Below, in pieces: positions 1-9,907 of a stretch of DNA of 60,673 bases (the first letter of the stretch is position 1; each line of letters begins with the position of its first letter). The notes under the pieces were generated by a model that had not been told where the DNA came from, did not search any database, and saw only the letters and a list, made by a program, of their open reading frames with translations. The position numbers were made by a program, and so were the translations under genes. Origin of the DNA: Pholiota molesta (taxonomy: Eukaryota > Basidiomycota > Agaricomycetes > Agaricales > Strophariaceae); contig JACGCK010000244.1 of NCBI GenBank assembly GCA_014925825.1, positions 1-60,673 of the forward strand, given 5' to 3'.

Positions 1-37
1 ATTACGGAACGCGTGAAGCAAGCAAGACGCGTCTCAA

Positions 38-45
38 TGACGTAA
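38..45 (+). promoter_or_regulatory. CRE/ATF-like site upstream of COQ9 copy A
   Basis: TGACGTAA lies 67 bp before the copy A start codon. The matching position upstream of copy B (2670-2677) reads TAACGTAA on that gene's strand, so the core differs by one base between the arms. Whether a bZIP factor binds either is inference. Confidence 0.3.
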
Positions 46-111
46 TGATTTCTCACATCTATATTGGTGTTCTGATTCCCTTCTCATCGACACACACAAT
101 GCTACACAACG

Positions 112-974
112 ATGGCGGCGTATTCTAGGTACATTTCATCTTCAAAACATCGCATTTTCCGGCCTGACGACACCAATTCCTTCAAACGCAGCTCACATCT
201 TCTCAAACTTGCCCTTCCTCTAATCAAAACACACGGCTTTACGCGCGAGATTCTGCCATCACCGCGGTCTTTGGGAAAGGAGACGCAGCTCGGCGGATAC
301 TTATTGACGCGTGGTTGGACGATGGATTGAGGCATATGGCTTCAGGGTCCGCAAAACATACAATGGGCGGAGAAGGTGGACCGGCCCCAGCAAGGACGAT
401 ACGAGATGTGCTGCGTGCGAGGCTGGAGTACAATGAGCCTGTTCTGCCACACATTCCCGACGTGCGTTTATAACATTTTAAAGGATATCTGTGAACATTC
501 TTGCTGAATCTACAATCTAGGCGTTTGCTTTCATGGCATCCTCCGGCTTTCATGCTCTAGATCCGTTGCCTGCAATGAAACACATTGAAGATTGCGGACG
601 AGGCATGCGTCGTCACCGGCGATAAATCCCTACAGGTACGCTGCGAACCACTTTCTTCGAGCTAAATAATCTCACCACATATTTACTTAGCTGGAGTGGT
701 ATGCGCGACGCGCATCACTTGCCGCTGTCTACGCCGCCGCAGGTGCGTGTCTCTCCATGATTGACGCTAGTAGCTACTCTACTTACATTTAATTGCTTTT
801 GCTGCAGAACTCCACCAACTCACCTCTCCACATACCGCCTACGCTTTCCTCGATTCTCTACTCGAAACTTCGTCTAACGTCAAATCTACACTCAACGAGG
901 TTGGCCTATATTCAGATTACATCGTCAGGAGCTGGAAGGGAATTATCAAGAGCTCGGGAATACTGCCTCTATAG
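112..974 (+). pseudogene. COQ9-like gene, copy A (decayed)
   Basis: Degenerate copy of a COQ9-family gene; the family supports ubiquinone synthesis in mitochondria by binding lipid and presenting substrate to COQ7. Four exons can be followed: exon 1 from ATG 112, exon 2 from about 521, exon 3 from about 692, and exon 4 from 810 to TAG 972-974. The last exon still reads well, ending in the motif WKGIIKSSGILPL. Against copy B, exon 1 has lost a net 70 bp near 257, just after HGFTRE, and exon 2 has lost 2 bp near 585. Both shift the frame, so no full protein can be made. The family call is firm because the three copies support each other. Confidence 0.88.
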
Positions 975-1077
975 AGCAGAAATTGCATGCCACTCCTTCG
1001 ACGCCACGAGGGTACGTCTAAATAGCGGGCCAATGGTACTTGTAAACAGTTGAAACTATGTATATTTCTGACAACAG

Positions 1078-1576
1078 GACATCCCTCATCGCCATCCTAT
1101 TAAGCACTCGCTGTGGATTCCTGAACCTAATAGAACCCTGCCTATGCCCTATCGACGCAAAGGTATTGACATAGGCGACGTTGGCATTATCACGCCTTCT
1201 GGAGGGTTCTCGTTCTTGTTCGATATATGTCTGCCGCCTGACCACCCAATCAACCCACCGACGCTTCCCGAAGGTTTTACTCCAATTAACCAATTGATGA
1301 ATATACGTGAATACCTGGAATTCCGTCCTGAAAGTCATCTAGCCAGTGGAATAAAGAAAGTTCGCGATCCTCGAATTTCGTAAGCCATCCCTTATATCTC
1401 ATCGAATGACACTCACATAATGCCACAGCGGGCTATCATTCGAAACCTTGGCTATGGAAGGTGCTGTTCTTACTATGCCGGACGGAGTAATTTCATGTAA
1501 TTTACTGAACATTTTGCTATTCAGAGAGTATGCGGCTGCAAACATCGAGAACTGGTATCGAAATGATCATGAATAG
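1078..1576 (+). pseudogene. Fragment of an unrecognised fungal gene, lacking a 5' end
   Basis: Two exons can be read: 1078-1379, beginning with DIPHRHPIKHSLWIPEP, and 1429-1576, ending ANIENWYRNDHE then TAG. The joined frame is open and protein-like (GIDIGDVGIITPSGGFSFLF, then GLSFETLAMEGAVLTMPDG). No start codon fits upstream: the frame runs back into the 3' end of COQ9 copy A. A weaker, more decayed match to the beginning of this segment lies just past COQ9 copy C (about 6160-6300, minus strand), so the gene moved together with COQ9. I recognise a multi-copy basidiomycete type but know no function. It could be the tail of a longer protein or a dead remnant. Confidence 0.45.
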
Positions 1577-1676
1577 CGCAATACTATTTTTAGAATGCCA
1601 TGTACATACTGCCCTCGTCAAAAATACATGTTTTTTCACTGGAAATATGGCCTTTCCAGCATTTTCGAGCTCTGTT

Positions 1677-2609
1677 CTATAGAGGTAGTACTCCTGAGCT
1701 CTTGATAATCCCCTTCCAGCTTTTGACAATATAATTGGAATACAGGCCGACTTCATTGAGTGTAGATTTGACGTTAGATGAGGTTTCAAGTAGAGAATCG
1801 AGGAAAGCGTATGTGGTATGTGGAGAGGTGAGTTGGTGGAGTTCTGCAGATATAATTTAGTGTGAGTAGAGTGGCTGGTAGCGTTGAATCAGAAAGAGAC
1901 ACGTACCGGCAGCGGCGTAGACAGCGGCAAGTGATGTGCGTCGCGCGTACCACTCCAGCTGTGGAGATATGTGGTGAGATAATTTAGCTCGAAGAAAGTG
2001 CTTTACAGCATACCTGTAGGGATTTATCGCCTGCAACGACGCATGCCGCGTCCGCGATCTTCAACGTATGTTTCATTGCAGGTAACGGATCTAGAACGTG
2101 AAAGCCGGAGGATGCCATTAGAGCAAACGCCTAGATAGTAAATTGAGCAAGAATGTTCACAGATATTCTTTGTGATATTGGAGACGCACATCGGGAATGT
2201 GGGGCAGAACAGGGTCATTGTACTCCAGCCTCGCACGCAGCACATCTCGTATCGTCCTTGCTGGGGCCTGTGCACGTTCTCCGCCCATTGTATGTTTTGC
2301 GGACCCAGAAGCCATATGCCTCAACCCATCATCCAACCACGCATCAATCAGCGTCCGCCGAGCTGCGTCTCCTTTCCCAAAGAGCGCGGTGATGGCAGAG
2401 TCTGAGAGGGGCTCGCTATGTGGGTGTGCGGTGGAGGTGGAGGGCAGAGAAACAACGGAGCGCGCGAGAGCTTCGCGCGTAAAGCCGTGTGTTTTGATTA
2501 GAGGAAGGGCAAATTTGAGAAGATGTGAGCTGCGTTTGAAGAAATTGGTGTCGTCAGGCCGGAAGATGCGATGTTTTGAAGATGAAATGTACCTAGAATA
2601 CGCCGCCAT
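1677..2609 (-). CDS. COQ9: COQ9-like ubiquinone biosynthesis protein, copy B (intact)
   Basis: The only uninterrupted COQ9-like copy in the window, with four exons: 2609-2190, 2130-2014, 1958-1907 and 1843-1677, giving 251 residues. All junctions are GT..AG and phases match. Motifs typical of the family in order: LIKTHGFTREALA (about residue 40), LSDSAITALFGKGDAARR (about 67), LDPLPAMKHTLKIAD in exon 2, WYARRTSLAAVYAAA in exon 3, and SWKGIIKSSGVLPL at the C-terminus. COQ9 proteins bind lipids on the matrix face of the inner mitochondrial membrane and help COQ7 hydroxylate the quinone ring. The N-terminus is short, with no clear transit peptide, so localisation is not proven. The gene sits in the right arm of the inverted repeat, divergent from gene X1. 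Confidence 0.88.
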
Positions 2610-2727
2610 CGTTGTGTGTGTGTGTCGATGAGAAGGGAATCAGAACACCAATATAGATGTGAGAAATCATTACGTTATTGAGACGCGTCTTGCTTGCTTC
2701 GCGCAGCTTCACGCGTTCCGTAATCCG
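1677..2727. repeat. Right arm of ~1 kb inverted repeat (COQ9 copy B side)
   Basis: Inverted counterpart of 1-974. Its outer side also matches the copy C region: about 2690-2755 resembles 7310-7369. Three related segments therefore exist, two of them (B and C) in the same orientation. Confidence 0.9.
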
Positions 2728-2896
2728 TTTGCTTCACCTTCAAGTGCCCTGGCCAACTGCTCGTCGCACACCGAAGTCCCCACATGTAAGGCGATCTCTG
2801 TTTGCCCTTTCCACAGGACCTGACCAAGACCATGGCCGTCACAGGTCATCGTCAAACACTTCACATCCTGCTTTCACAGACGACGGTTATTGGATT

Positions 2897-3289
2897 ATGC
2901 CTGCCCCACCGCCGCTATACAAGGCACCTATACCCGAAAAGCCCCACAGACGCACACCGCGCTATGTATTTGGCTGGGCATTTACCCATGAAGATCAAGT
3001 AGATTTGGCAGACAAGTTTGGCATACCGGAAGACGACGAGCACCCGGAGATCGTCCGCATCAGCTGTGCAATGAACAAGCTACTTGACATGCTCCCGACG
3101 AATGTAGGACGCGTCGCTGCGGTGGGGTGTATACGTGATGGGGAAAAGACTTTTGCGTCATGCATTTACATCGGCAGCAACCTTTCTAAGAAAGAGATCA
3201 TCAGGGCGCAGAAGGAGAAATTCATTGGGCAGGTTTGGGATTTGTTAGATACCCATATTGACCCTGCCTGGCATGTTCGAATCAGTTAA
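2897..3289 (+). CDS. Unrecognised conserved protein X1 (duplicated family)
   Basis: I do not recognise this family. From the first in-frame ATG (2897) the frame gives 130 residues, starting MPAPPPLYKAPIPEKP, followed by RYVFGWAFTHEDQVDLADKF and ending IGQVWDLLDTHIDPAWHV. There are no clear membrane segments or catalytic motifs; the composition suits a small cytosolic protein. The frame stays open upstream to about 2678 without an ATG, and the similarity to X2 also extends upstream, so a 5' exon or longer start is possible. The second copy X2 (9908-10299) differs mostly by substitutions, which suggests past selection. It lies divergently from COQ9 copy B, about 290 bp apart, and the pair was duplicated together. 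Confidence 0.55.
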   Translation: MPAPPPLYKAPIPEKPHRRTPRYVFGWAFTHEDQVDLADKFGIPEDDEHPEIVRISCAMNKLLDMLPTNVGRVAAVGCIRDGEKTFASCIYIGSNLSKKEIIRAQKEKFIGQVWDLLDTHIDPAWHVRIS

Positions 3290-3686
3290 GCCGGTTGACG
3301 TTTATGAACTCATCCATTTCTTGAGCCTACACTTTTGGTTGGGCACTGCATATCTCAAACGCAGAATTGCTTATAACTTCGTGTTCTATCTTATTGACTC
3401 CTCGTTTTATAATATCGACAAGAAGGGAAATTTCTCGCGCAAGCGCCTCAACGAAGAGGAAGGGGATATCAAGTACTTGTCTTGAGGGCATTGCTTTGCA
3501 TGGCATATACTCATCTACGTCTTTTCTTCTTAGCTTTGATTTTGAGTGCTTCGAAAAGAAATTGTTAAAAGTCAAAGTAAATCATAATATGTATTGTTCT
3601 GTGTATACAAGGAAATATTATCCTAGAATTTATTTTATTTCTACGAGGGTCCGGCGGCCAATGAGTATGCAGACGTCGAGACAAGC
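3290..3686. other. AT-rich spacer after X1
   Basis: The first 30 bp still match the 3' flank of X2 (to about 3317 against 10326); the rest is AT-rich and no gene could be supported. Confidence 0.5.
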
Positions 3687-4310
3687 GGAAATGGGTGGGC
3701 GAAGGCGTCAGCGGGTGTTACACCGTTCGTGCCACCGTGCAAGCGCTGGCCATCCATTTCTTAGCTTGCCTAATGCCGCGGCAACGAGCTCGGACGTACC
3801 GTATACGCGCCCGTGCGCCGTTTGGAGCTCGTCTCGTACGTCCCATGCCATCCGCTTGCTAGCGCCTGCGATCGATGAGTTGACATCGAGGAGTTTAGTC
3901 GAGGGCAAGGGCTGTGGCAACGGTGGGACTCCGCCATCATCGTCTTCGGCTGCCTCGGTCGCCATCCTCCTAGCACCATCCGGTTCGCGCGCACGTCATG
4001 CTCAAGCCACACCCAGGGAAGATCCGTCCTGTGCTCGTGCACGAGCGTCGAGCATGTCTGATACGTCCGAAGGGATCCTTGCCGCCCTCACTGACGATCT
4101 CCCTTTATCCTGCAGGGCACGCTGCTGTCCAGGACGAACAACGCACGTGCAAACCGGCAACCAGAGGGCAGGCTCGTCGTCGCCGATGAGTCGGCGGGGG
4201 CGTCGAGGAGAGCCGAAATGGGTGGGCGCAGGCGTCTAACCGCCCCGTTACCAGGTCCTGCGCACCGTCGTAACGAGCGCGGACGTACCGTATATGCGGC
4301 CTTGCGTCGT
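3687..4310. repeat. Two diverged copies of a GC-rich repeat
   Basis: A block starting CGAAATGGGTGGGCGAAGGCG (3687) and including GGACGTACCGTATACGCGCC (about 3793) recurs at 4215 and about 4274 (GGACGTACCGTATATGCGGCC). The copies are 500 bp apart and diverged. Long open frames exist on both strands, as expected in GC-rich DNA, but none resembles a known protein. Confidence 0.55.
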
Positions 4311-5110
4311 TTCAGAGAGTTGCCGAGGCGAGGGCGAAAGGCGAGCATGGCAGAGACGGGGCTCCGTCCTTGATGTCGTCGTCGGCTGCTATTCCCTTGC
4401 GAATCGTATCACGCGGTAGGTTCGAGGGTTTGGCCGGCGCGAATGTCATTGAGATTGGAGGCTGGAGGAGCTGCCGCGCTGGCATAGCCGAGGGTAAGTA
4501 CGAATCCGACCTAACAAAGCCATGGAACTCACGTCGACTGTCAGCAATCACTACACCTCCTGCGGCATCGAACACGGCGCCTGCTGCACTTGCCGTCGTC
4601 ACCGAAGGGCCAAGGCGCTTCGCAGGGTGTTGTTGTCGACTTGGTATATGCACTCCGGCCCCAATGTCCTCTGATCTCGCTGGGTGCACCTGTGATGGCC
4701 TTGCGATGTCCTCGCAATGCCTGAGGCGCAGCGCATAATTCCGATCGCATTCGTGTTGCTGTTGTGGCGTCGAGGAGGCCGAATCTGCGGACACCCGCCG
4801 CCGGATGGTGTCGCGCTATCCCAGCTTCCCGCGGCAGTGACGAAGCTCGTTGGGGCACGCAGCTACGCTCGCCTGCGCCAGTGTTGGTGGGGTGCTGTTT
4901 GGGTGCAATTGGGTGCTGTCAAAGCTTCCCGCGGCGCTCACAAAGAGCGTTGGGGTACGCTCGCCTGCGCCGGTGTCGGTCGAGCATTTTCACGGCTTCC
5001 GCGGCGTTGATAATGCGTGTCGTGGACGGTCGTACGGATACCTGTGCTGGCATCGGCTGGGCGCTATCTGTCGATGGACTCGACAGCAGCCCCGCGGCCC
5101 TGGCAAAGTG
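4311..5110. repeat. GC-rich low-complexity DNA with a diverged tandem repeat
   Basis: CTTCCCGCGGC followed by GTTGGGG(C/T)ACGC and GCTCGCCTGCGCC occurs at about 4826-4890 and again at about 4924-4975; a weaker version starts near 4997 (CTTCCGCGGCG). Several open frames overlap on both strands with no recognisable protein and unlike composition. I treat the region as non-genic repeat DNA. Confidence 0.5.
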
Positions 5111-5114
5111 CTCG

Positions 5115-5208
5115 ACCGTCGGCGTGGGCAGAGTCGTCGGCGTGGGGCAGAGTCGTCGGCGTGGGGCAGAGTCGTCGGCGTGGGCAGAGTCGTCGGCGTG
5201 GGGCAGAG
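5115..5208. repeat. Minisatellite, 18-19 bp unit, about five copies
   Basis: The unit GTCGTCGGCGTGGGGCAGA is repeated head to tail about five times. Units differ only in three versus four G residues, giving 18- and 19-bp lengths. A larger motif (CCGCGGC..TGGCAAAGTGCTCGAC) flanks the array on both sides, at about 5095 and 5217, so there is a higher-order repeat as well. Confidence 0.85.
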
Positions 5209-5399
5209 TCGCCCCCGCGGCACTGGCAAAGTGCTCGACAGTCGGCGCGGCTCGGTGGGCAGAGTCATCGGTGTTAGAACTTGGGCAGAGTCGGCGGTGT
5301 GGAGGAGAGTCGCTGGCGTGAGGGAAGTCGTGGATGTGGGGCTGCATTCGACGTGCAGATTACGCTGTTCCGTGTAAGTACTAGCAAAAGAAAGTAAGA

Positions 5400-6150
5400 A
5401 GGGAAATACATACTTATTGAGGATGACGACGACGCGTCATCCACTTGAAGTTGCTCCCCTCGTGTTCGTTGTCAGTCGTGATGCAATACGCAGGAGCTCG
5501 TGTTAAAACCACAAGATCCGGCCCACATCCCCCAAAGGAGGGGAGGGGAACACGGCTAGGGAGATTGTGGGATGGAGATGGAGGGCGGGATGGCAAGCAC
5601 TGGAAGTGGCAAGGGTGAATGAGGGTCCGAAATGGACCGGCGGGCCGGCGCGTTTAGCGTAGGCCAGCTGTTGATAAAGATCGAGTCGTAAAAGCTAGGA
5701 CTGCCAACATTCGTTGCTTCCTTACGAGTTGACAGTGAACACACTATTGTCTAATGTCTTGTCTGCTATCAACTTCAGTAATACAATCTTCCAATTCGTC
5801 GATCTATGAAAGAACTTGGAATCTAAATGCTCGGTCAATTCGCCCTCTTGCATTCCGCGCGTATCGAATTCGACATCAATCTAAAAGTTGGGAGAAATCA
5901 AAAGCATCGAACGCGAGCATGGCATGAGCATTGAGCGCTGAGCTGTCAATGCGGTACAGACGCGGTATTATTTCATATACGACGTAACGCCCTTCTCCCG
6001 AAGGATACGAGGTGGAGAAGTTCGGATTAGCGCTTATCGCCCTGTATTGAAAAGTTGAACCGTGAAGTAATCTAAACCATACATAAGTAACAGGGACAAC
6101 CTAGAGAAATCAAAATACAAAGCCTAGCGAAAACGGCAAAAGGTCTCGAG
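5400..6150. other. Gene-poor stretch
   Basis: No supported gene. Short open frames at 5414-5744 are low in complexity. From about 6150 upward the sequence begins to resemble the flank of COQ9 copy A, in decayed form. Confidence 0.4.
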
Positions 6151-6333
6151 AATGAGTTGGCGTATAATCGCTGTATGAAATAGTCCTACGAAGGGAGATC
6201 TAGCGAGCGCCTAATAGGACGGCAATGAGAGATGATCTATTCTCAAAGACATACATGGTTTTAGCTGTTTATATGGCCTATTATTTAAACGTACCCTCAT
6301 GGCGTCGAAAGGATGGTATTTGCAATTTCTGCT

Positions 6334-7265
6334 CTATAGAGGCAGTACTCCTGAGCTCTTGAGAATTCCCTTCCAGCTTCTGACGATGTACTATGAATAC
6401 AGGCCAACTTCGTTGAGTGTCGATTTGACGTTAGACGAGGTTTCGAGTAGAGAGTCGAGAAAGGCGTAGGCGGTATGTGGAGAGGTGAGTTGGTGGAGTT
6501 CTGCAGATATAATTTAGTGTGAGTAGAGTGGCTGGTAGCGTTGAATCATAAAGAGACACTTACCGGCAGCGGCGTAGACAGCGGCAAGTGATGCGCGTCG
6601 CGCGTACCACTCCAGCTGTGGAGATATGTGGTGAGATGATTTACCTCGAAGAAAGTGTTTTGTAGCATACTTGTAGGGATTTATCGCCTGTGACAATGCA
6701 TACCTCGTCCGCAATCTTCAATGTATGCTTCATGGCAGGTAACGGATCTAGAACGGGAAACCCGGAGGATGCCAAGACAGCAAATGCCTAGAGGGTGGAT
6801 TGAACAAGATGATCACAGATGTTATGTAAAATATTAGAAACGCACGTCGGGAATGTGGGGAAGAACAGGTTCATTGTACTCCAGCCTCGCACGCAGCACA
6901 CCTCGTATCGTCCTTGCTGGGGCCTGTCCACCTTCTCTGCCCATTGTATGTTTTGCGGACCCTGAAGCCATACGCCTCAATCCATCGTCCAACCACGCGT
7001 CAATAAGTGTCCGTCGAGCTGCATCTCCCTTCCCAAAGAGCGCGGTGATGGCAGAGTCTGAGAGGGGCTCGCTATGTGGGTGTGCGGTGGAGGTGGAGGG
7101 CAGAGAAACGACGGAGCGCGCGAGAGCTTCGCGCGTAAAGCCGTGTGTTTTGATTAGATGAAGGGCAAATTTGAGAAGATGTGAGCTGCGTTTGAAGAAA
7201 TTGGTGTCGTCAGGCCGGAAAATGCGATGTTTTGAAGATGAAATGTACCTAGAATACGCCGCCAT
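6334..7265 (-). pseudogene. COQ9-like gene, copy C (premature stop)
   Basis: Third COQ9-like copy with the same four-exon layout as copy B: exon 1 7265-6846, then exons near 6790-6680, 6616-6565 and 6501-6334. Exon 1 is fully open (HGFTREALARSVV, LSDSAITALFGKGDAARR). The last exon carries an in-frame TAG at 6393-6391 directly after NEVGLYS, where copies A and B have Asp or Asn. This removes the last 18 residues, including the conserved WKGI..KSSG motif. Reading frame is otherwise kept, so inactivation looks recent. A shortened product cannot be excluded, but loss of the conserved C-terminal helix makes function unlikely. Confidence 0.8.
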
Positions 7266-7823
7266 CGTTGTGTGTGTCGATGAGAAGGGAAGCAGAACAA
7301 TCAATCACGCCTTGCTTTGCTTCACGCGTTCCGTAATCCGTTCGCTTCACCTTCAAGTGCCCTGGCCAAGCCCTGGCCTCTTACCAGCCTCTTGTTGCGG
7401 TTTGAGATCATATTCATTCCCACTACGATAGAATTGAGTAGGGGCCAAAAAACTGGATTTTCGCGTTTTGTGGGGCAAAGCGTTTGCAAAGCGTTGGGAG
7501 AAGATAGTGAGTAAGTACGTTGGAGGAAGATGGGGATCTAGCGCCGCTTTTATGGAAGCAGTTGGGAAGCAGTTGCTACGGGTTTCAGGTGAAGATCGAT
7601 TGGCGCGAAAAGAAGAGCCAAGGAGTTGACTTGATGCAGGTAGTCATAGACCCAACACTCTTGCTCATGTGCTTATACTTAATGGGCGTTCTTATGGTTC
7701 AGAAATCGTTAGTGCTGATGTGATTGAATTATCGACAAGCATTTAGACATTTCTTGGAAGACGATCTAATTTACATCTGATCCTACTCCAAAAAGAACGA
7801 TATCGATAGTATCAGCTAGTTCA
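7266..7823. other. Promoter side of copy C and left part of an inserted segment
   Basis: Up to about 7369 the sequence matches the B-X1 spacer (2690-2755). From about 7370 it is unrelated to that spacer and belongs to an inserted block. A short frame at 7520-7723 is not recognisable. No gene is called. Confidence 0.5.
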
Positions 7824-9175
7824 CTACTTTCTAGAATGACGGCCCAGCGTGTTCAATTCATCTTCGCTCTCCGATTCAGATTCTCTCTCCGGTTCTTCGT
7901 TCTCCCATTCATCTTCGTTCTCCGATTCATTTTCCGGTTCATCTTCGCTCGCCGATTCATCTTCTCTCTCCAGTTCATCTTCGCTCTCCGGTTCTTCTTC
8001 ACGAGGGTTGCCCTTCCGAGTCGCTTCAAGCGCGAGGTCGTCTGACATGCTCTCCAGCATCTCATGGATATTAAACATCCGTTGATTAGATTCTTGAGTA
8101 CCATAGAGGATGAACGCCGACCATTCGCCGTTGGGCGGACTGCATCTTCATAGTATTGTTCGAATTTCGCAACAATGGCACGTTCATGAAGCTCTGTCCA
8201 ATGAACCGTTGGCGTTGTATCTTTGGATCCAGTCCCCTTTCCTCTGCCAGTGTTAGTCCTGGACTTGGAGCTCCGGTGTCGACTAGTGCTTGACCTTTGC
8301 TTCAAGGCTGTTGTATGGACCTTTTTATGAATGTCTTGTCAGAGTCAGAGTTTTCGTCCAGTATATTATTATTGGTGAATTCCTGCGCAGATCGGCACTG
8401 TTCTTGTCCATAATACAAAACTCCACCATTCGCCAGCAGCGGCAATAAGGATAAGCTTCTCGAGACTGTAGGCAGGATTCTTGCAAGCGATTCAGTAAAA
8501 GCAGTCTCAGCTTGTTCTTCTGCTTCCTCCATTGCTTCTACCATGAAATCCTGCAGGCTATGAGTGAAGAGATCGATGTCCTCAATATGGCGGCCAGGCA
8601 TGCGTTTCAGCTCAAAAGAAGGAACGGCCGCCAAGCTGCGATCTGTAAGTCGGGCCAGTGCGGAAGGAGAATCATGGCCAACATCGCGAACAACTGTGAT
8701 TTGCGGTCAGCAAGTATAATGCCAAGCAGCGTGAAATCTGGAATCGTTCATGGGCGTGCGTCGGGGACTGTATAACCTGATGAATGGGATCGACTGTCAC
8801 CCCGCTTCCGAGGAAGTGTAGATCTTGTACTGTGGCGCTGCAATGACGCCGTGAAGATCGCCGACAAGACGCGATAATATTTCACCCCAGAGGGCGTAAT
8901 ATGACTTTCAAGTCGCCTCGGTTCGACCTACTGCTGAATGCCTGCACGACGGCATGAATAAGAACACTGCGAGGTTGGGGAGTCGCGAGTACCAGGAAGG
9001 ACAAAGTCGCCCATGGAGTCATGGGCCTCATGTTAGAAGGAAGTGGGATATAGTTGGTGGGGTCGTTGAGGTCGACTTTAAATGTGCTTGTGGGCGGCCC
9101 CAGACGAAAGTTCTCAAGCCCTCGCTTCCAATTATTATCTGTATCTGTCCATAATTGGAGAGAAACAATAGGCAT
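7824..9175 (-). pseudogene. Decayed fungal gene with PD-(D/E)XK-like signature
   Basis: Protein-like pieces follow each other on the minus strand but in shifting frames. In order: an N-terminal piece from ATG 9175 (MPIVSLQLWTDTDNNWKRGL, then FLVLATPQPRSVLIHAVVQA); a piece with IPDFTLLGIILADRKSQ (about 8750); then VPSFELKRMPGRHIED; a helical Glu-rich piece; HWTELHERAIVAKFEQYYED (about 8200); PPNGEWSAFILYG in another frame; and an acidic Ser/Glu tail ending at 7824. The spacing of PD and E-x-K resembles PD-(D/E)XK nuclease-like fungal proteins, but that is inference from motifs. At least two frame changes (near 8730 and 8150) are not explained by plausible introns. It lies inside the ~2.4 kb block that splits the COQ9-X duplication. 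Confidence 0.6.
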
Positions 9176-9180
9176 TTGTG

Positions 9181-9530
9181 TTAGAAGGAGTAATTTTCCA
9201 GAACAATGGTCATTCTATCCGATCGATGTTGTTCTAGGCCTCTCGCAATTTCCCAGATCCATGCACCCCGATTATCGATTAGTACGACAACAAGAGCTCC
9301 TAGTAGCCATTGCAAGCCATTTGACTCGTCATTTGTGCTCAAATTAGCAGAACGAATTAACAATAGCTGGATCATGCGTAAGGAGCAATTTTCCAGAACA
9401 ATAGTCATTCTATCTGATCGATGTTGTTCTTGGCCTCTTGCATTCCCATGCACCCCGATTACCGAATAAGTAGTACGACAACAAGTAGTTGACCGTCATT
9501 CGTGCTCAATTAGCAGGAACAATAACTGTG
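9181..9530. repeat. Direct tandem duplication, unit ~185 bp
   Basis: AATTTTCCAGAACAAT (G/A) GTCATTCTATC occurs at about 9190 and 9387. The following landmarks (GATCGATGTTGTTCT, CATGCACCCCGATTA, GTACGACAACAAG, CGTCATT.GTGCTCAA) recur in the same order. The second copy is slightly shorter. It lies between the nuclease-like pseudogene and X2. Confidence 0.85.
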
Positions 9531-9907
9531 ACCAAGTGTACACAACCACAACTGGCGAGGTTCATTGTGGAGATGGCCTTGTATTCTTCGGAGCCGGCCT
9601 TCCATTGTGTTTGAAGTGACAGACCTCAAATGGTCGACCGTCTTTAGTGCATATTCTAAGAATAACTTTCCCATAGCCACAAAGATGATGCACGTGACTC
9701 ATTGGTTCAAGTTAATAAAAGCCGTCAATGGCAGAACCCTTTCCAAACCCTTTCTCTCTCAACTCCAATTGCTCGTTGCGCACCCAAGTCCCACATGTAA
9801 GGCGATCTCTGTTTGCCCTTTCCATAGGAGCTGACCAAAATTATGGCCATTACAGGTCATCGTCGAACACTTCACATCATGCTTTCACAGACGACGGCTA
9901 TTGGATT

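Larger units (their letters stand above)
1..974. repeat. Left arm of ~1 kb inverted repeat (COQ9 copy A side)
   Basis: This stretch is the reverse complement of 1677-2727 with point differences and a few indels. Similarity starts in the promoter (the motif around 1-60 reappears inverted around 2665-2727) and runs through all four COQ9 exons to the stop codon at 974. The arms are separated by about 700 bp of unlike DNA. Compared with the right arm, this arm lacks a net 70 bp near 257 and 2 bp near 585. Confidence 0.9.

Noticed and set aside
3367..4239. Long plus-strand frame in GC-rich DNA
   Set aside because: Composition is Ser/Arg-rich without conserved blocks, it overlaps internal repeats, and open frames of similar length exist on the opposite strand.
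5092..5260. Possible CRISPR-like array
   Set aside because: Units are contiguous without unique spacers, so it is a minisatellite; a CRISPR array is also not expected in fungal nuclear DNA.
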